A stretch of DNA of 64,000 nt from an uncultured Pseudomonas sp. Its GTDB lineage: Bacteria > Pseudomonadota > Gammaproteobacteria > Pseudomonadales > Pseudomonadaceae. Made by a program: the position numbers and the translations under genes. Shown here piece by piece: positions 56,436-64,000 of the stretch. The notes beneath the pieces are model-generated. The model saw only the letters and a list, made by a program, of their open reading frames with translations, did not search any database and had not been told where the DNA came from. Location of the stretch: the NCBI RefSeq assembly GCF_946886105.1, contig NZ_CAMPHV010000016.1, forward strand, positions 52,905 to 116,904, written 5' to 3'. Positions within the stretch are counted from its first letter, which is position 1. Every line of letters begins with the position of its first letter.

Positions 56436-56520
56436 CGGCACTATTGCTTCTTTTTTAGTAGCGGTTTATGTTGGGCTTGCTACGTTTTCAGTAGCTTAAC
56501 CGTCCTACAGGAGATTTGCC

Positions 56521-57069
56521 ATGAGCAGCCCGCGTATCCAACCCGCTCCACCTCCTTATGCCCCGGAAACCCAGGCGGCGCTCGATCGGATAATGCCGCC
56601 GGGTATGCCACCCCTGAAGCTGTTCAGCAGCATGGCGCATAACCCTCGGGTGCTGCAGCGCTTTCTGGCCGGTGGCTTGCTCGACCGCGGTAGCATCGGC
56701 CTGCGCGAGCGTGAGTTGCTGATCCTGCGGACCACCGCAATCTGCGGCGCCGAGTACGAGTGGGGCGTGCATGTCGCGGGCTATAACGGCAAAGCCGATT
56801 TCACTCCGCAGCAACTCGCCGATACCTGTGCCGCCAATACCGACGCAAGCTTGTGGAGCGATGAGGAACAGGCGCTGTTGGCGCTGGCTGACAGCCTGCA
56901 TGGTAGTTCGACGGTGGACGACGAGTTGTGGCGGCGGCTAAGCGAGCATTACCGCGATGAGCAGTTGATCGAGTGCCTGTTGTTGGTCGGCTTCTATCAT
57001 GCGGTGTCGTTCATGGTGAACGGCCTGCGTGTCGAGCTCGAAGCCTTTGCGCCGCGTTTTCCGGCCTGA
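56521..57069 (+). CDS. Carboxymuconolactone decarboxylase / AhpD-like family protein
   Basis: 182 residues, ATG after CAGGAG. All-helical AhpD-like core: LRERELLILRTTAICGAEYEWGVHVAGY, where the family's CxxC is replaced by CGAEYEW, so thiol peroxidase chemistry is unlikely. FTPQQLADTC and LLLVGFYHAVSFMVNGL follow. These proteins are often 4-carboxymuconolactone decarboxylase-like or of unknown activity. Probably controlled by the divergent HxlR regulator. A dispersed repeat begins 12 bases after the stop. Confidence 0.8.
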   Translation: MSSPRIQPAPPPYAPETQAALDRIMPPGMPPLKLFSSMAHNPRVLQRFLAGGLLDRGSIGLRERELLILRTTAICGAEYEWGVHVAGYNGKADFTPQQLADTCAANTDASLWSDEEQALLALADSLHGSSTVDDELWRRLSEHYRDEQLIECLLLVGFYHAVSFMVNGLRVELEAFAPRFPA

Positions 57070-57080
57070 AATGCCTAGAG

Positions 57081-57353
57081 GCGTAGGACGCCGGTAATGG
57101 TCGTTCCCTTGCCAAGTCCTACAACAACGCATGGCGAGATTTTCCGCGCAACCCGAAGGGCCGGGCCTGTTTTAGCGCGATGCTGCGTTTCTCGACGCTC
57201 ATTTGGAACAACCACAAAAACGCCAGGAGCGTTTTTGCGCGCAGCCCCGAAGGGGTGAAGCACATGGATGTGCTGAACAAACGAGCGTCTCGTGCCTTAC
57301 CTCGCGCTAAAACAGGCTCCGGCGCGGTGCGATGAAACGACAGCAGACCCTAG
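57081..57353. repeat. Dispersed hairpin-rich element, copy 1 (left end missing)
   Basis: 57081-57211 matches 63870-64000 in 129 of 131 positions by eye. The right end TGAAACGACAGCAGACCCTAG (57333-57353) is the inverse of the left end of copy 2 (CTAGGGTCTGTTGCCGTTTCA, 63810-63830; 19 of 21). Inside are further inverted pairs: CCTGTTTTAGCGCGA (57166-57180) / TCGCGCTAAAACAGG (57302-57316), and AAAAACGCC / GCGTTTTT. No protein is encoded. Its terminal CTAG supplies the TAG stop of the Smr-domain gene. Confidence 0.75.
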
Positions 57354-57922
57354 TCGTCGCGCCCGTCCATCATGGTGCGTTTGAGCAGCACGTAAACCGC
57401 GCCGGTGCCTCCATGTTTGGCCAGGCAGGAGGTGAAGCCCAGCACCTGCGGGTGCTGGCGCAGCCAGGTGTTGACGTGGCTTTTGATCATGGGTTTGCGG
57501 CCGTCCATGCGCACCGCTTTGCCATGGGTGATGCGCACGCAACGCACCTCGAGTTTGTTGGCCTCGGCGATGAATTCCCAGAGGGTGTCGCGGGCTTTTT
57601 CCACGCTCATGCCATGCAGGTCGAGGCTGCCTTCGAAGCTGATCTGGCCGAGCTTGAGCTTGCGCATCTGGCCTTCCTGCACGCCGTTGCCGGCCCAGTA
57701 CAGCGGGTCTTCGGCGCCGACATCGATGACGAACTGATCGGACAGGCCGTCGACCTTGACCGAGTCCGTACGCACGGTGGCGGCTTGGCGCAGAGTGGCC
57801 AGGCGTTGGCGGTCGGATTTGGCTTTGCCAGTATCGGCGCGGTCGTGCTTGAGCGGTTTGACGCCGCGCAGTTCGGCTTTGAACAGGGCGCTTTCGTTAT
57901 CGTCTCTAGGGTCGTCTTGCAT
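57350..57922 (-). CDS. Smr-domain protein (SmrA-like)
   Basis: 190 residues from ATG 57922 (MQDDPRDDNESALF); the frame continues 11 codons upstream without a better start. The C-terminal Smr domain has LDLHGMSVEKARDTLWEFI, RITHGKAVRMDG and HPQVLGFTSCLAKHGGTGAV, giving the conserved DLHG and THGK motifs. Stand-alone Smr proteins are proposed nucleases acting in DNA or RNA metabolism, including ribosome rescue; activity here is inferred from family only. Its stop codon lies in the terminal CTAG of the dispersed repeat. Confidence 0.85.
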   Translation of the reverse strand: MQDDPRDDNESALFKAELRGVKPLKHDRADTGKAKSDRQRLATLRQAATVRTDSVKVDGLSDQFVIDVGAEDPLYWAGNGVQEGQMRKLKLGQISFEGSLDLHGMSVEKARDTLWEFIAEANKLEVRCVRITHGKAVRMDGRKPMIKSHVNTWLRQHPQVLGFTSCLAKHGGTGAVYVLLKRTMMDGRDD

Positions 57923-57983
57923 AAAGGCCTCCGCGAAGGCCGCTAGTGTAACCAAGGCCGCGGCTTGAGTGCTGCCTTGTCGC

Positions 57984-58304
57984 TCAGTTACGTTTCTTCA
58001 TCAGGTGCGGCGACATGCTCAGGTCGCTGGGGCGACGCAGGCGCCGGCGGAACAGGCGCCAGGCGAATATCCCGGCCCAGAGCAAAAACAAGCCGAGGAG
58101 CACCAGTACCACGGCTGCGCCCGGGGAATCGTTGAGGGCGCCGAGCGAGACGGGGCGACCGAGCAGCGATGCGACTCCGGCCATTGCCAGGAGGATGCCA
58201 AAACAGGCGAACAACGCCGCCAGCGCAGCCGCCAGGCGAGTGCGCCAGGTGCCGGGACCTCGTGGGCGTAGGCGGCGTGCATCAAAACCATCGGATAACT
58301 TCAT
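57984..58304 (-). CDS. Small membrane protein, unknown function
   Basis: 106 residues with two hydrophobic segments (LAAALAALFACFGILLAMAGV and AAVVLVLLGLFLLWAGIFAW) between Arg-rich ends (RRLRPRGPG; RLFRRRLRRPS). The ends suggest both termini are cytosolic. The coding frame is well supported by G+C-rich third positions. No family recognised. Same strand as smr, 61 bases upstream of it. Confidence 0.6.
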   Translation of the reverse strand: MKLSDGFDARRLRPRGPGTWRTRLAAALAALFACFGILLAMAGVASLLGRPVSLGALNDSPGAAVVLVLLGLFLLWAGIFAWRLFRRRLRRPSDLSMSPHLMKKRN

Positions 58305-58419
58305 TATTCCGATTTCCTTAGTGGTATCGGCGGTATGACCAGCGGGTCGAACGGGGGTTCCTGGCGATGCGGATCACTCCATCGGCCGCGAACTGCCTGT
58401 GCATTCACCCCCGGATATC

Positions 58420-59016
58420 TCAGCCCAAGACGCTGGCGTGCGCTACTAGGGTAGCAAAGTTGTCGGCTAGGGCGGCCATCTCTGCCCGGTGCATGTCCCG
58501 GGCGTCGATCACGTCACCTTCCGGGGTCGGCAGATCGCGGGTGGCGCAGGCCGCGTCGACCACCGTGCAGCGATAACCGTAGTCCTTGCAGGCGCGCACG
58601 GTGGAGCTGACGCTGGAGTGGCTCATAAAGCCGCAAACGATCACATCCAAATGGCCCATGGCTTGTAGGCGATCGTGCAAGTCGGTGCCGGCGAAGGCGT
58701 TCGGCAAACGCTTTTGCACAATGACTTCCCCTGGTAACGGTGCTGCTTCGGGCAAATGCGCGCCGCGTGGGCCGCTGGGGTCGAGCAGGCCGCCGGGAAT
58801 GCCCAAGTGTTTCACATGGATGATCGAGGCGCCGATGGCGCGTGCGCGGGCCAGCAGTTGGGCGATCTCTTCGAGCGCCGCGTTCAGCCCCGGCAGTTGC
58901 AAGACGCCGCTGCGGTATTCCTCCTGGGCGTCGATGATCAGCAGGGTTGCTTGCGCCAGGCTGGCCGGCGCATGGCCGCGACCGGTCAGTTGGAAAAGCG
59001 TGTGCGGGTGGGGCAT
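58420..59016 (-). CDS. Isochorismatase-family hydrolase-like protein with Ser at the Cys position
   Basis: 198 residues from ATG 59016, chosen for GGAGTT just upstream (59021-59026); the frame is open to 59241. ATLLIIDAQEEYRSG carries the catalytic Asp, VIVQKRLPNAFAGTDL the Lys, and VCGFMSHSSVSSTVRACKDYGY is the nucleophile loop. In most cysteine hydrolases this loop reads THxCVxxT; here S-H-S-S-V places Ser where Cys is expected. The preceding cis-peptide Gly/Phe region is kept. It may be an EntB-like Cys-free hydrolase or have lost amidase activity. Substrate unknown. Confidence 0.75.
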   Translation of the reverse strand: MPHPHTLFQLTGRGHAPASLAQATLLIIDAQEEYRSGVLQLPGLNAALEEIAQLLARARAIGASIIHVKHLGIPGGLLDPSGPRGAHLPEAAPLPGEVIVQKRLPNAFAGTDLHDRLQAMGHLDVIVCGFMSHSSVSSTVRACKDYGYRCTVVDAACATRDLPTPEGDVIDARDMHRAEMAALADNFATLVAHASVLG

Positions 59017-59179
59017 AAGGAACTCCTCGCGGATGGCGGACGGCGTCGGCCATTGTCCGCCCCTGAGGCGCTGCTGTGAACCTCTGTGTCCATTGTTGCA
59101 GCCGATGCGCGGTACGCGCAGAATCGAACCACTGCGCAGGGTTGGAGTCCTACGCAAAATCGACGCAAAGGAGTTGCCT

Positions 59180-59311
59180 ATGACCTTGTTAGCGCAGTTG
59201 TCCGCCCATTTCTGGTTGCTGTTCGCCATCGCGGTATCCATCGCGGTGGTACGCGAACTCGTGCGTCAACCCGAGGAGCCGCCCGTGCGCCTCACGCGTC
59301 GCCGGGATTGA
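59180..59311 (+). CDS. 43-residue single-pass membrane protein
   Basis: ATG 59180 preceded by AAAGGAG (59167-59173), encoding MTLLAQLSAHFWLLFAIAVS... with one hydrophobic helix (about residues 10-26) and a basic tail (RQPEEPPVRLTRRRD). The good ribosome site and clean hydrophobic pattern support expression. No family known to me; it sits between divergent and convergent neighbours. Confidence 0.5.
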   Translation: MTLLAQLSAHFWLLFAIAVSIAVVRELVRQPEEPPVRLTRRRD

Positions 59312-59349
59312 TCCCGGTGCGCCCGGTTCGGCACCGGGCGCTGACCGCA

Positions 59350-60639
59350 TCAGTAGAGACCCAGGACCTGGTACTGCAGGTACCACACGCCCAGCGAGCC
59401 GAAGAAGTTGACCAGAATTGCCGGCAGAAAGCGCAGGTGCACGCCGAAGCTATAGCTCTTGTCCAGCGTCATGGCCATGACCCCGGCCGCCGAGCCCACC
59501 ACGGTCAGCGAACCACCGATACCGACCATCAGCGCGTTCAGCGCCCATTGATCGCCACTCAGGTCTGGATTGGACAGCAACGCCGCGGCTTCCACCGGCA
59601 CGTTATCCATCACTCCGGAAATCCCCCCTAGAATGATGTTGACCAGGGTCGGGTCGAGCAGCTCGAACAGTCGGGAGATATAGGACAACCAGCCGACATG
59701 GTTGAGCGCGGCCACCGAGGTGATGATGCCGATGAAGAACAACAAGGCGTTCCATTCCACCTTCTGCAATTGGTCCTGCCAGGGCAGTTCGATGCCGCGG
59801 TGGGTCAGCAGCCAGGCATAGAGTGCGACCATGCCCAAGCCGATGCCGATGGCGAACTCGATGCCGACCTTCAGCAGAATGTTGCACAGCACCGCGCCGA
59901 GTACGGCGAAGAAGCCGACCACTGCGAGCCCCGCACCGCCCGGTTTGAGCGCCGAATCTTCCTGGTTGGCGACACGGATCAGCTCTTTGCCGTCGACGCC
60001 GCGCAGGTAGAAAAAATGCAGGGTGGCGGCAAACAGTAGCCAGCCGATGAATGCCGAGGGGAACAGCAGTAACAGACCGGCGATGCTGATCTTGCCCGCC
60101 AGCAGCACCATCAAGCTGGTGGAGGTGCCGAGGAACCACACGCCGCTGTTGGAGGCGACCACAATGTTGCACAGGGCGACGTGGGTATAGCGCTGGTTGA
60201 CCGAAATGTTCTTCACCGAATTGCCGAAAATCATCGCCGTGGTGAAGTTGTTGATGAAGGGCGAGAGCGTTGCCGAGAGTGCGCCCGTGGCCCAGAACAT
60301 GCCCTTGGCGCCCAGACCTTTGCGCAGCAGGTAGCCGTTCAGTGCGGTGAACACGTTCCGCTCGTTGAGCAGCTCGACGATCATCCACATAAAGGCCATG
60401 AAGGCGATCAGGCCGAACAGTTCGCTTTTGGTTTCCTCCTGCGTATGCAGAAAGTACTGGAAGCCGTTAGGGTCGGTCAGCGCGTAGTGCAGGCCGATAA
60501 CGATCAAGCCGGACATCATGAACATGGCCGGTTTGAACTTATCCATCTCCAGTTGTGCTTCGAAAACGATAAGGGTCATGCCAACGAGGAATATCGCCAG
60601 CACGAGCAAGCCCGTGAGCGAGAAGGGTTCTATAAGCAT
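59350..60639 (-). CDS. nhaD: Na+/H+ antiporter NhaD
   Basis: 429 residues with about twelve hydrophobic segments, of the NhaD / ion-transporter superfamily, exchanging Na+ (or Li+) for H+ to hold pH and sodium balance. FEAQLEMDKFKPAMFM, SPFINNFTTAMIFGNSV, VVASNSGVWFLGTSTSLMVL and GGISGVMDNVPVEAAALL are highly conserved segments. GGSLTVVGSAAGVMAM lies near the end. It could energise the NSS symporter indirectly through the sodium gradient, a physiological guess only. 60640-60820 holds no gene. Confidence 0.9.
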   Translation of the reverse strand: MLIEPFSLTGLLVLAIFLVGMTLIVFEAQLEMDKFKPAMFMMSGLIVIGLHYALTDPNGFQYFLHTQEETKSELFGLIAFMAFMWMIVELLNERNVFTALNGYLLRKGLGAKGMFWATGALSATLSPFINNFTTAMIFGNSVKNISVNQRYTHVALCNIVVASNSGVWFLGTSTSLMVLLAGKISIAGLLLLFPSAFIGWLLFAATLHFFYLRGVDGKELIRVANQEDSALKPGGAGLAVVGFFAVLGAVLCNILLKVGIEFAIGIGLGMVALYAWLLTHRGIELPWQDQLQKVEWNALLFFIGIITSVAALNHVGWLSYISRLFELLDPTLVNIILGGISGVMDNVPVEAAALLSNPDLSGDQWALNALMVGIGGSLTVVGSAAGVMAMTLDKSYSFGVHLRFLPAILVNFFGSLGVWYLQYQVLGLY

Positions 60640-60820
60640 TGGGGGGAATACTCGGTAAAGGGGGGGAATCGGAAGGGTTAGTAATTGGTAACAAAATTAT
60701 ATCTGCGCGCCCTGCGCTTTGGCAGCGCTACTTTCGGGGGCTGTCGAGTTATTTTTTCGTTGTGGGTCGGGTCCATTGGATAGGCTAAAATGCGCCGCAC
60801 TTTCGCCTAGGAGACGCCCC

Positions 60821-61753
60821 GTGACCGACCTCATACCTGCCCGCACCACCCGCTTGCGCACCTTGCGCGATTACATTCGTTGGGCGGTCAGTCGTTTTCA
60901 GGGTGAGGAGCTGTTTTTCGGTCATGGCACCGACAACGCCTGGGATGAAGCCCGTCAGCTGGTGCTCGGCGCCCTGCATCTGCCCTGGCAGATAGCCGAC
61001 AGTTATCTCGACTGTCGCCTGGAGGACGACGAGCACGCCCATCTGCAGTCGTTGCTCGCGCGGCGTATCGAGGAGCGCGTGCCGACCGCCTATCTGCTCG
61101 GCGAGGCCTGGTTCTGCGGGCTGCCTTTTATCGTCGATGAACGGGTGCTGGTGCCGCGCTCGCCGATCGGCGAATTGATCGAACAGCATCTGCAACCCTG
61201 GTTGGCGCAAGAGCCCGCGCGAATTCTCGACTTGTGCACGGGGTCGGGTTGTATCGGCATCGCCTGCGCCTATGAGTTTCCCGAGGCCGAGGTGGTGCTG
61301 GCCGACCTGTCGTTCGAGGCGCTGGAAGTGGCTAACCGGAATATCGAACGGCACGGGCTGGAGGAGCGGGTGTACAGCGTGCAAGGCGACGGGTTCGATG
61401 GCTTGCCCGGACAGCGTTTCGATTTGATCGTGTCCAACCCGCCTTATGTCGATGCCGAGGATTTCGCCGACATGCCCGCCGAATATCAGCACGAACCTGC
61501 TCTGGGTTTGGCTTGTGGCGACGATGGCCTGAATCTGGTGCGGCGCATGCTCGCTGAAGCGGCGGATCATCTGACCGAGAAGGGCGCGCTGATTGTCGAA
61601 GTGGGTAACAGCCAGGTGCATGTCGAGGCGCTGTATCCGGAGGTGGACTTCACCTGGCTGGAGTTCGAACGCGGTGGCCACGGTGTATTCCTGCTCGCAG
61701 CCCAACAGTGTCGCGAGCATCAGGCGCTGTTCCGCGAGCGGCTCAACGGCTAA
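60821..61753 (+). CDS. prmB: Ribosomal protein uL3 N5-glutamine methyltransferase
   Basis: 310 residues from GTG 60821, preceded by AGGAG at 60809-60813; the open frame to 60719 is not conserved. PrmB methylates a glutamine of ribosomal protein L3 with S-adenosylmethionine. [19 protein letters not shown] is the SAM loop, [12 protein letters not shown] the NPPY catalytic motif, and [20 protein letters not shown] binds the cofactor. [16 protein letters not shown] belongs to the N-terminal helical domain that recognises the substrate. HemK/PrmC is shorter and differs at the N-terminus. Confidence 0.92.
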   Translation: MTDLIPARTTRLRTLRDYIRWAVSRFQGEELFFGHGTDNAWDEARQLVLGALHLPWQIADSYLDCRLEDDEHAHLQSLLARRIEERVPTAYLLGEAWFCGLPFIVDERVLVPRSPIGELIEQHLQPWLAQEPARILDLCTGSGCIGIACAYEFPEAEVVLADLSFEALEVANRNIERHGLEERVYSVQGDGFDGLPGQRFDLIVSNPPYVDAEDFADMPAEYQHEPALGLACGDDGLNLVRRMLAEAADHLTEKGALIVEVGNSQVHVEALYPEVDFTWLEFERGGHGVFLLAAQQCREHQALFRERLNG

Positions 61754-61848
61754 CAGGTTGTCGTGCGGTCCGAATTGCCTTCTGCCAGCTTCGTAGGGGG
61801 GGGTAGCCGCCTGTTGCGTGTGTCGGTCGACTTCTTATGCCTGGTGCG

Positions 61849-61898
61849 GCGTAACCCACCATCGGCGTAACCACCATCCATCGCCTGGTGGGTTACGC
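61849..61898. repeat. GTAACCCACC palindromic repeat
   Basis: GCGTAACCCACCA (61849-61861) and TGGTGGGTTACGC (61886-61898) are perfect inverted copies; the pairing continues with a mismatch into GGTGCG/CGCAC flanks. Related to the hairpins after hpd. It occupies the gap between prmB and the next, convergent gene. Confidence 0.7.
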
Positions 61899-61969
61899 GG
61901 CGCACGACCTTCACCTGCGCCTCGAGGACCGGCATTTGGCGCCGCTAATCGCGCTCGGTAGCTCTTGCC

Positions 61970-62767
61970 CTAGCGCGTGGCGATCCAGATCAGCAAGGCG
62001 GCTTGGAATAAGCAGAACGCCACCAGGCAGGCGATGGTAAAGCGCAAGCTACCGTCTTCGCGCTTGAACAGCTTGAGGCGTTCTTCCAGTTTGCGGATTT
62101 TCACGTCCTGCTCGCGCAGGTTCTGGTCGGCCTGTTGCAGCATATTGGCAGCGTCGAGCAGGCCGACGATCTGCACCTTTTCCGTGTGCCAGTCGCTGTG
62201 CAGCGAACTCACCCGCGCGGCGCCGTAGCGTGCCTTGAGCTGCAGCGGGTCGAGGTATTCGACGACGAATCCCTGGGCTTGCAGGCAATGGTCGCGGCGC
62301 AGGCGGGCTTCCTCGGCGAGCGCATCCTTGGCCGGCAGGGCGCCGCCTTCCACCGTATAGTGCGCGCACTGTTGCCGGGCCCAGGCGATGCCTTGGGCGA
62401 GCAGGAAACGCCCGAGCCCGCGATTGCCCGGTTCGATGGACAAGCCCTGGTCGGGACCGAAGCGCGCTTCCTTGAGGCGGTGATCGAGCCAGACTTCCAG
62501 CAGGTTCTGCTCTTTGCGCACGCGCTGCCCGGGGATCTGAATGCTCAGGCGCAACAGGCTCTGTTCCTTGCTGTGCCGCGTCACCCGGCCCAACTGTACG
62601 AAACGCAGCGGCCGTGCGCCGGTATGCCGGTCCACCGGCAAGGGCGCCAAACGCAGCAGGCGGAACTGCTCGGGCTCGAGGTCCGCCCAGGCGTGGGGCA
62701 CCGCCGCGGGCTGCGGTTCGGCGGTTTCGGCCGTAGCGTCGGCGTGCGGGGCTTGAGGGTCGGTCAT
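61970..62767 (-). CDS. Hypothetical protein with C-terminal membrane anchor
   Basis: 265 residues from ATG 62767 (MTDPQAPHADATAETAE); the frame extends 10 codons further. Pro/Ala-rich N-terminus, then a soluble domain (FVQLGRVTRHSKEQSLLRLSI ... GLGRFLLAQGIAWARQQC) slightly reminiscent of an acetyltransferase-like fold, a coiled-coil stretch (LREQDVKIRKLEERLKLF), and a terminal membrane helix (FTIACLVAFCLFQAALLIWI). Tail-anchored topology with the bulk in the cytosol is predicted. No function known to me. Confidence 0.65.
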   Translation of the reverse strand: MTDPQAPHADATAETAEPQPAAVPHAWADLEPEQFRLLRLAPLPVDRHTGARPLRFVQLGRVTRHSKEQSLLRLSIQIPGQRVRKEQNLLEVWLDHRLKEARFGPDQGLSIEPGNRGLGRFLLAQGIAWARQQCAHYTVEGGALPAKDALAEEARLRRDHCLQAQGFVVEYLDPLQLKARYGAARVSSLHSDWHTEKVQIVGLLDAANMLQQADQNLREQDVKIRKLEERLKLFKREDGSLRFTIACLVAFCLFQAALLIWIATR

Positions 62768-62817
62768 TTGCGGCTGTCCTGTACGCACTCCCAGCACTAT
62801 TACCGCTGGTGCATTGA

Positions 62818-63795
62818 TTATCGGCCGATTTGCGCCGTGCTGGAGGCGGTGCGCTGAATAAAGCTTACGACCTGCTCGATCAGCGTACTGGCCAGCGGTA
62901 GCCGAGGGTTGTCATAGGACGCCAGTTGCGCCCTCAAATCCAGGGGCACGATGCGTAACGCATGGTTCATGCCCTCAACCAGGACCAACTCGGCATCCGC
63001 CTTGTAGGCCTTGAGCGCACGGGCATCGGCGACGCCGACCTGGATGTCGTGGGTGCCCTGGACGATCAGCGCCGGTATCCGCAGACGGGCGAAGGCCTCG
63101 CCGGGGTTCTGCCGGAACAGCGAGATCAGGTACGGCTGCACGCTGGGGCGAAACAGCACCTTGAGTTCATCGGGCACGTCGTTGCGCTGTTGCCCGGCGA
63201 GCAGGGCATCGAGCAGCTCATGGCTTTGTCGCAGCAGCCGGGGCGGTAGGCGATAGTGCAGTTGCTCGCGCAGCACCTGATCGATGGGGCGGGCGCTACC
63301 GGCGATGGAGACCAGCGCATCGGCGCGGGCCTCAGGTGCCGCCAGGCTGGCGATCAGTGCGCCTTCGCTGTGGCCGAGCAGGATCAGTCGGTCGAAGGCC
63401 GGGTCGGCTTCGAGTAAACGGCCCCAGGCCACCGCATCGGCGACGTAACGCTCGACGCTGAGGTCGCGCTCGTCCGGGGTGGCGGCGCGGCTGGCCGCTA
63501 CGCCGCGTTTGTCGTAGCGCAGGCTGGCGATACCGTGCTTGGCCAGGGCCTGGGCCAGACGTTTGAGGCTGTCGTTATGGCCGCCGGCTGGATTATTGCC
63601 GTCGCGGTCGGTCGGCCCGGAGCCGGCAATCAGCAAGACCACCGGCAAGGGCTCGCTGCTGCGCGGCTGCAGTAGTGTGCCGTGCAAAGTGCCGTGCTCG
63701 GTAGGCAGGTCGATCGGCCGTTGGCTGCTGACGGTCGGCGTGGCCTGAACGGCGCCGGCGAGCAGAAGCAGAATCAGCGGGAGAATCGGTAGCAT
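62818..63795 (-). CDS. Secreted alpha/beta hydrolase
   Basis: 325 residues from ATG 63795, whose product begins with a signal peptide (MLPILPLILLLLAGAVQA, cleavage probably near residue 18-20). LLIAGSGPTDRDGNNPAG is the oxyanion region, LLGHSEGALIASLAAPEA carries the Ser nucleophile (GxSxG), VQGTHDIQVGVADARAL the acid Asp, and EGMNHALRIV the catalytic His. Of the dienelactone-hydrolase/peptidase S9-like type, substrate unknown. The dispersed repeat begins 15 bases upstream of the start codon, so it may contain the promoter. Confidence 0.85.
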   Translation of the reverse strand: MLPILPLILLLLAGAVQATPTVSSQRPIDLPTEHGTLHGTLLQPRSSEPLPVVLLIAGSGPTDRDGNNPAGGHNDSLKRLAQALAKHGIASLRYDKRGVAASRAATPDERDLSVERYVADAVAWGRLLEADPAFDRLILLGHSEGALIASLAAPEARADALVSIAGSARPIDQVLREQLHYRLPPRLLRQSHELLDALLAGQQRNDVPDELKVLFRPSVQPYLISLFRQNPGEAFARLRIPALIVQGTHDIQVGVADARALKAYKADAELVLVEGMNHALRIVPLDLRAQLASYDNPRLPLASTLIEQVVSFIQRTASSTAQIGR

Positions 63796-63809
63796 CGGGG
63801 GCTCTGTAA

Positions 63810-64000
63810 CTAGGGTCTGTTGCCGTTTCAGCGCAAGCCGCGTTGCCGCGAAAAATCTCGCCAGGCTAGGCGTAGGACGCAGGTAATGGTTGTTCCCTTG
63901 CCAAGTCCTACAACAACGCATGGCGAGATTTTCCGCGCAACCCGAAGGGCCGGGCCTGTTTTAGCGCGATGCTGCGTTTCTCGACGCTCATTTGGAACAA
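63810..64000. repeat. Dispersed hairpin-rich element, copy 2 (continues past the window)
   Basis: Left terminal repeat CTAGGGTCTGTTGCCGTTTCA at 63810-63830, then 63870-64000 nearly identical to 57081-57211. The right part is cut by the window end. The element sits between the alpha/beta hydrolase start and whatever lies upstream. Confidence 0.75.

Noticed and set aside
59603..60388. 261-codon minus-strand frame inside nhaD
   Set aside because: Alternative frame of nhaD with low-complexity Arg/His/Gln composition.

Overview
The window looks like a chromosomal stretch of a Pseudomonas or close relative. The left two thirds is a B-band-type O-antigen (surface polysaccharide) locus that ends in the genus-typical order wbpV-wbpL-wbpM. 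It is followed by a G+C-rich housekeeping/catabolic region (hpd, homogentisate pathway, folE, prmB, nhaD) with typical Pseudomonas codon use. The species cannot be told from the sequence alone.

Layout. (1) 1-11,600: an A+T-rich block starting inside a pseudaminic-acid synthase gene (pseI). It continues with a pyruvyltransferase-like protein, a large TPR/GT9-like protein, a GT-D-fold transferase, two GT-B-like proteins, a membrane/kinase-like fusion, a sulfotransferase and an APS kinase (cysC). The last two form an apparent sulfation pair. (2) 11,600-14,050: two GT4 glycosyltransferases. (3) 14,050-21,100: a graveyard of mobile DNA (frameshifted IS66, two IS66 end fragments, a group II intron 3' end with domain V, an intact-ended IS3-family element, an IS5-family remnant). 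It surrounds one complete O-acyltransferase gene, and two diverged copies of an unidentified sequence bracket the whole block. (4) 21,100-26,200: wbpA-wbpB-wbpD-wbpE-wbpI, the five-step UDP-ManNAc3NAcA pathway. (5) 26,384-31,562: a second sugar-nucleotide cassette (two aminotransferases, two left-handed beta-helix acyltransferases, a Gfo/Idh oxidoreductase, an SDR) with overlapping genes. Its product is not obvious; a multiply aminated uronic sugar is the best guess. (6) 31,559-38,877: glycosyltransferases, the flippase Wzx and an AsnB/WbpS-type amidotransferase. (7) 38,874-41,975: a UDP-N-acetyl-L-hexosamine pathway (UDP-L-QuiNAc or UDP-L-FucNAc). (8) 41,995-46,025: wbpV, wbpL, wbpM, which make UDP-D-QuiNAc and start the chain on undecaprenyl phosphate. 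No O-antigen polymerase (Wzy), chain-length regulator (Wzz) or ligase is recognisable.

46,000-64,000: a coiled-coil membrane protein; a compact tyrosine/4-hydroxyphenylpyruvate degradation cluster (hpd, homogentisate dioxygenase-like, fumarylacetoacetase, maleylacetoacetate isomerase, an NSS-family Na+ symporter); a chemoreceptor behind a sigma-54-type promoter; folE; an HxlR regulator divergent from a carboxymuconolactone-decarboxylase-family gene; an Smr-domain protein; small membrane proteins; an isochorismatase-like hydrolase whose catalytic Cys is replaced; nhaD; prmB; and an alpha/beta hydrolase. A dispersed element with 21-bp terminal inverted repeats occurs twice (57.1-57.35 kb and at the right edge).

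Functional reading: precursors from blocks 1, 4, 5, 7 and 8 are assembled on the WbpL-primed lipid by about seven to nine transferases, decorated (amidation, O-acylation, possibly sulfation or pyruvylation) and flipped by Wzx. The polymerase must lie elsewhere or be unrecognised.
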